From NCBI GenBank assembly GCA_021788955.1, contig JAJYKC010000073.1:1-8490 (forward strand): a stretch of DNA of 8,490 nt, written 5' to 3'. The DNA is from Acidobacteriota bacterium (GTDB lineage Bacteria; Acidobacteriota; Terriglobia; Bryobacterales; Bryobacteraceae). Shown piece after piece: positions 7,401 through 8,490 of this stretch. Position 1 is the stretch's first letter. Each line of letters begins with the position of its first letter. The translations under genes and the position numbers were made by a program. Under the pieces are notes generated by a model that saw only the letters and a list, made by a program, of their open reading frames with translations, was not told where the DNA came from and did not search any database.

Positions 7401-8124
7401 CAAGAATGTTCCCCTCGCGGTCCAGCGCGACCGACGTAGCTCCGTCGTTTTGGTATCCGCCGAGAAAGGTCGAAAAGCTCAAGACCGGATCGATGGTCAA
7501 TGGCTGCAGCCGATTGTACGGACCAAGCCAGAAGCCGACGCGGCGTCCTCGCAGTACATAGCGGCACGCGATCCGTCTGCCGCCCTGATAGGCGAGTGGC
7601 CTGAGCATCCGGACATCGCCTATGCTCAAGTCTCCTTCGGCGGTGATCATGGGACGATCGCCCGTAACGGTGAACCTGATGCGCTGGGGATCGCCTCCCG
7701 GCGCGATGACAAAATCGTGCTCGATTTCCCGCCCCCTGGCGTGCCAGACCAGATCGATTCGCGGGTAGGCGTGCGGATAGCGAACCTCTTCGAAATTGGG
7801 AATACCGGTGCGCCAGTGGGCCGGGTCCGCGCCGACCAGGTAGTTGGATTTGGCGGCAGCTTGATGGCGAACACGCGGAGGGGACGGGTGGCTGCCGGTT
7901 AAATCAAAACGGACAGTTTCGTTGGGACCTACAACCTGCAGAGAGCCGTTGTGAGCGAGAAAAATGCGTGCGGCGCCGGCCCGGGCGATGAAAGCGACGT
8001 TGGCCGGCGACTGACCTTGATTTTGCTCGAATAGAACCGGGGAGTGCGGCCTGGGAGCGCGAGCGTCGCCGGCAAAGAGCTTCACGGATATTGAGAGTGC
8101 CAGCCATGTTGTCAGTCGCCGCAT
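4447..8124 (-). CDS. Large secreted SBBP/Asp-box beta-propeller protein with Solibacter-type C-terminal domain
   Basis: The product has 1225 residues. I start it at ATG 8124, where MRRLTTWLALSISVKLFAG forms a signal peptide and GGGGGG lies 6 bases upstream. The frame is open further back to 8307, but that stretch would overlap the divergent gene starting at 8276 and lacks a signal peptide. Domain order: residues 25-212 are the DUF7948-type module (LFEQNQGQ, KSNYLVGADPAHWRT, PRIDLVWH, LTIDPVLSFSTFLGG). SBBP repeats begin at about 215, 291 and 355. Seven Asp-boxes occupy about 405-715. Four more SBBP repeats begin at about 736, 800, 869 and 933. Residues 996-1225 are the C-terminal domain with INAQVP and VNVQVP motifs. 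There are no transmembrane segments after the signal. It is probably an exported or surface-attached scaffold or adhesin-like protein; ligand and function are unknown. The sequence looks intact. Confidence 0.9.
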   Translation of the reverse strand: MRRLTTWLALSISVKLFAGDARAPRPHSPVLFEQNQGQSPANVAFIARAGAARIFLAHNGSLQVVGPNETVRFDLTGSHPSPPRVRHQAAAKSNYLVGADPAHWRTGIPNFEEVRYPHAYPRIDLVWHARGREIEHDFVIAPGGDPQRIRFTVTGDRPMITAEGDLSIGDVRMLRPLAYQGGRRIACRYVLRGRRVGFWLGPYNRLQPLTIDPVLSFSTFLGGYQNDGATSVALDREGNILVAGLTASSNFPVSTNAFQATLLGGDSCGLGSPYPCPDIFVSKFSNDGATLLYSTFLGGSGQNSLAGMALDTAGNIYLAGTPGSSDFPKLTPLPGTTGMALGYFAAKLSADGTSLIYSTMLPRYAPQDFLTALAVDTSGSVYVTGASSGGLPLVNPFQSTIRKPQVFKTNDSAATWQGLGNGLRRDLVNTITVDPSNPQTIYLGMWQGLYKSTDGGSDWTLLLEGTPPQAPYPSTQLDPSSIAVDPSNPQTVYLVTGINGIYKSTDGGMTWSPAWTGASRLAVMIAIDPSNTQILYAATGEGLYKSTDGAATWNPTSLTAAPSPSNPYLVHNVVIDPSTPTTIYAGTANGVMKSLDGGITFTAMTNGFTATTDISNLVIDPVNPEVLYANTPITFPPYVTTDGGAHWIQGQWPPPAGYVMSFLIDPLVHTTVWAATSNELLVSRDEGATWTAPPAALAYYGVQQLAGSSDGSIYAIASNFNPDAFALKLDPTGSKILYSTYLGGTGPDLGQSIAVDSAGRAYITGFTSSFDFPVANPLQAHDAGMKDAFVSVLDPTGSHLLWSTYLGGTNDDVPWAIAVDTADNVHLAGSTSSPDFPLWHASEPAFPGNPAAANSTGFATKLKSDGSGLIFSTYVGGSSGDGAQAVATDPAGNTYVAGDTISKDFPTLNPIQPSLTGISNVFAAAWNGQTGALQYATYLGGSGLDRASAIAADPAGNAYIAGSTTSSDFPVKYPFQSTYGGLTDAFLAKIASQTAGPGITLGGIISAAGAESVVSPGELISIFGYALALVPASAGSPPLPLKLSDVTVKINGVPAPLLYVSPLQINAQVPFETSTGTATVQVTSTAGTASLPLQVASTAPAVFTLDSTISGPGAIEHGVTGQLVTDTNPASRGEIVSVYCTGLGAVNPAVATGAPAPVPPSRAVSPVSVNIGGSPAEVTYAGVAPGFAGLYQVNVQVPVTTPPGAQNLQISTGGATSNTVTIAVH
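4453..5139 (-). other. C-terminal domain with two related Ig-like halves
   Basis: Residues 996-1225 contain two similar segments. The first runs from SDVTVKINGVPAPLLYVSP to INAQVP (about 1044-1070). The second runs from SPVSVNIGGSPAEVTY to YQVNVQVP (about 1165-1198). Both share the pattern V-x-V-x-I-x-G-x-P-A followed by a Y and then a Q-(I/V)-N-x-Q-V-P turn, and both end in a strand-rich tail. This is the domain repeatedly found at the C-terminus of Solibacter-type exported proteins. An anchoring or secretion role is often assumed but is not shown here. Confidence 0.7.
5155..5943 (-). repeat. Second SBBP repeat block (four repeats) in the large secreted protein
   Basis: Four repeats of about 65 residues begin with ILYSTYLGG, LLWSTYLGG, LIFSTYVGG and LQYATYLGG at residues 736, 800, 869 and 933. 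Each is followed by an A-V-D-x-A-G-N-x-Y-(I/V)-A-G strand pair and a SSxDFP turn. These are degenerate beta-propeller blades at protein level. Confidence 0.85.
5980..6914 (-). repeat. Seven Asp-box (BNR/sortilin-like) repeats inserted in the SBBP propeller
   Basis: Asp-box motifs (S/T-x-D-x-G-x-T-W) occur at residues 409 (TNDSAATW), 452 (STDGGSDW), 504 (STDGGMTW), 546 (STDGAATW), 594 (SLDGGITF), 640 (TTDGGAHW) and 683 (SRDEGATW), spaced 42-52 residues apart. Between them the strand DPSNPQTIYLG and close variants recur. Some similarity survives in DNA: GTGCTCTTGTAGA occurs on the plus strand at 6611 and again at 6767. Seven copies are enough for one closed propeller. Confidence 0.85.
6925..7485 (-). 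repeat. First SBBP repeat block (three repeats) in the large secreted protein
   Basis: Repeats begin at residues 215 (LSFSTFLGG), 291 (LLYSTFLGG) and 355 (LIYSTM, a degenerate copy lacking LGG). The first contains a short insertion with Cys268 and Cys276, which could pair. With the four repeats beyond the Asp-box insert they make seven. Confidence 0.83.
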
Positions 8125-8275
8125 GGAGTGCCCCCCGGTGCCGTCAGCGCCGTTGCTTGACAGCGGTGCTGCGATTCGAGTCTCACCTGTAATCCTACCG
8201 CGCCGGCGCCGCCAATCTCCCCGGCCGGCGATTACGATAACGTGGAAAGAATCGAAAAGGGAAAGGAAGGACTCT
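8125..8275. promoter_or_regulatory. Divergent intergenic region
   Basis: These 151 bases must carry the promoters of both the large secreted-protein gene (minus) and the bicupin gene (plus). A perfect -35 word TTGACA lies on the plus strand at 8157-8162, and TGTAAT (five of six to the -10 consensus) at 8188-8193. The gap between them is 25 bases, too long for a standard sigma-70 promoter. TACGAT at 8233-8238 is another weak plus-strand -10 candidate. I cannot assign a confident promoter on either strand. Confidence 0.35.
8262..8271 (+). promoter_or_regulatory. Ribosome binding site of the bicupin gene
   Basis: AAAGGAAGGA ends 4 bases before ATG 8276. The tract contains two overlapping AGGA cores and fixes the start of the plus-strand gene, which in turn argues against the longer, overlapping reading of the minus-strand gene. 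Confidence 0.7.
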
Positions 8276-8490
8276 ATGGGGGAACCAAACCAGAGCGGGC
8301 AGATCACGCGCCGGGGACTTCTGCAGGCGGGTTCAGCGGCTGTGACGGCTGCGGCTGCTGTCGGAGCCGTATCGGCGCAAGAGACGGCGCCGGTCCGTTC
8401 GCCGGATCATCACTTGCCCAATGAAACCGAGCCGGGACCGAAGAACGCGGCGCTCGACGCGGCGAATCCGGACTCGGTCTGGCCGCCGGA
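8276..8490 (+). CDS. Tat-exported bicupin, probable oxalate decarboxylase, 3'-truncated by window
   Basis: Only the first 71 codons are visible. The N-terminus has a twin-arginine signal, ITRRGLLQAG followed by an Ala-rich hydrophobic stretch and a likely cleavage after AVSA, so the protein should be exported folded by the Tat system. The mature start reads NETEPGPKNAALDAANPDSV and then WPP. This closely resembles the N-terminal segment of bicupin oxalate decarboxylases, in which 'NPDxxxPPxTDHG' precedes the first cupin. Members bind manganese and convert oxalate to formate and CO2. Tat export fits a folded metalloenzyme. The metal-binding histidines and glutamate lie beyond the window, so the enzyme type is inferred from the leader and linker alone. 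The gene is divergent from the large secreted-protein gene and has a strong ribosome site. Confidence 0.68.
   Translation, partial: MGEPNQSGQITRRGLLQAGSAAVTAAAAVGAVSAQETAPVRSPDHHLPNETEPGPKNAALDAANPDSVWPP

Noticed and set aside
8157..8193. TTGACA with TGTAAT as a sigma-70 promoter for the bicupin gene
   Set aside because: Each hexamer is good alone, but the 25-base spacing is far from the usual 16-19.
8125..8307. Longer N-terminus for the large secreted protein, beginning at the minus-strand ATG at 8307
   Set aside because: It would overlap the well-supported start and ribosome site of the plus-strand bicupin gene, and it puts 61 Arg/Gly-rich residues before an obvious signal peptide that begins at ATG 8124.

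Overview
The window looks like chromosomal DNA of a high-GC member of the Acidobacteriota, most likely close to Solibacter/Bryobacter. The basis is protein content. There is a VWFA-related protein of the kind greatly expanded in Acidobacteria. There is a large secreted protein that combines an N-terminal 'FEQNQGQ' domain, SBBP beta-propeller repeats and the C-terminal domain typical of Solibacter-type exported proteins. The genus is an inference from these families; no rRNA or marker gene is present.

Layout, left to right. (1) Bases 1-1134 (+) hold the 3' part of a DUF4038-type (apiosidase-like) glycoside hydrolase, cut by the window edge. (2) Bases 1197-3413 (+) hold a VWFA-related protein with an exported, possibly lipoprotein, N-terminus, a LolA-like region, one TPR-like hairpin and a C-terminal VWA-like domain. 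(3) After a 76-base convergent junction with a perfect 7-bp stem-loop come two overlapping minus-strand genes: an MNT nucleotidyltransferase (4201-3866) followed by a HEPN protein (3891-3490). Together they are a toxin-antitoxin type pair. (4) Upstream of them, 4323-4446 (-) holds what I read as a decayed HigA antitoxin: only the C-terminal ~40 residues remain, and they abut the end of the next gene. (5) Bases 8124-4447 (-) encode a 1225-residue secreted protein with seven SBBP repeats split 3+4 around an inserted block of seven Asp-box repeats. (6) A 151-base divergent intergenic region leads to the 5' end of a Tat-exported bicupin, probably oxalate decarboxylase, which starts at 8276 (+) and runs off the window.

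The large genes share a theme of exported or surface proteins and carbohydrate or organic-acid use, but nothing shows that they form one pathway. The accessory part is 3414-4446: a complete HEPN/MNT pair beside a relic of a second toxin-antitoxin system, flanked by short hairpins that share a 9-base word. I see no RNA gene, CRISPR array, insertion sequence or phage gene. I did not find a clearly new biological system. The most notable points are the antitoxin relic, the HEPN/MNT overlap and the nested double propeller.
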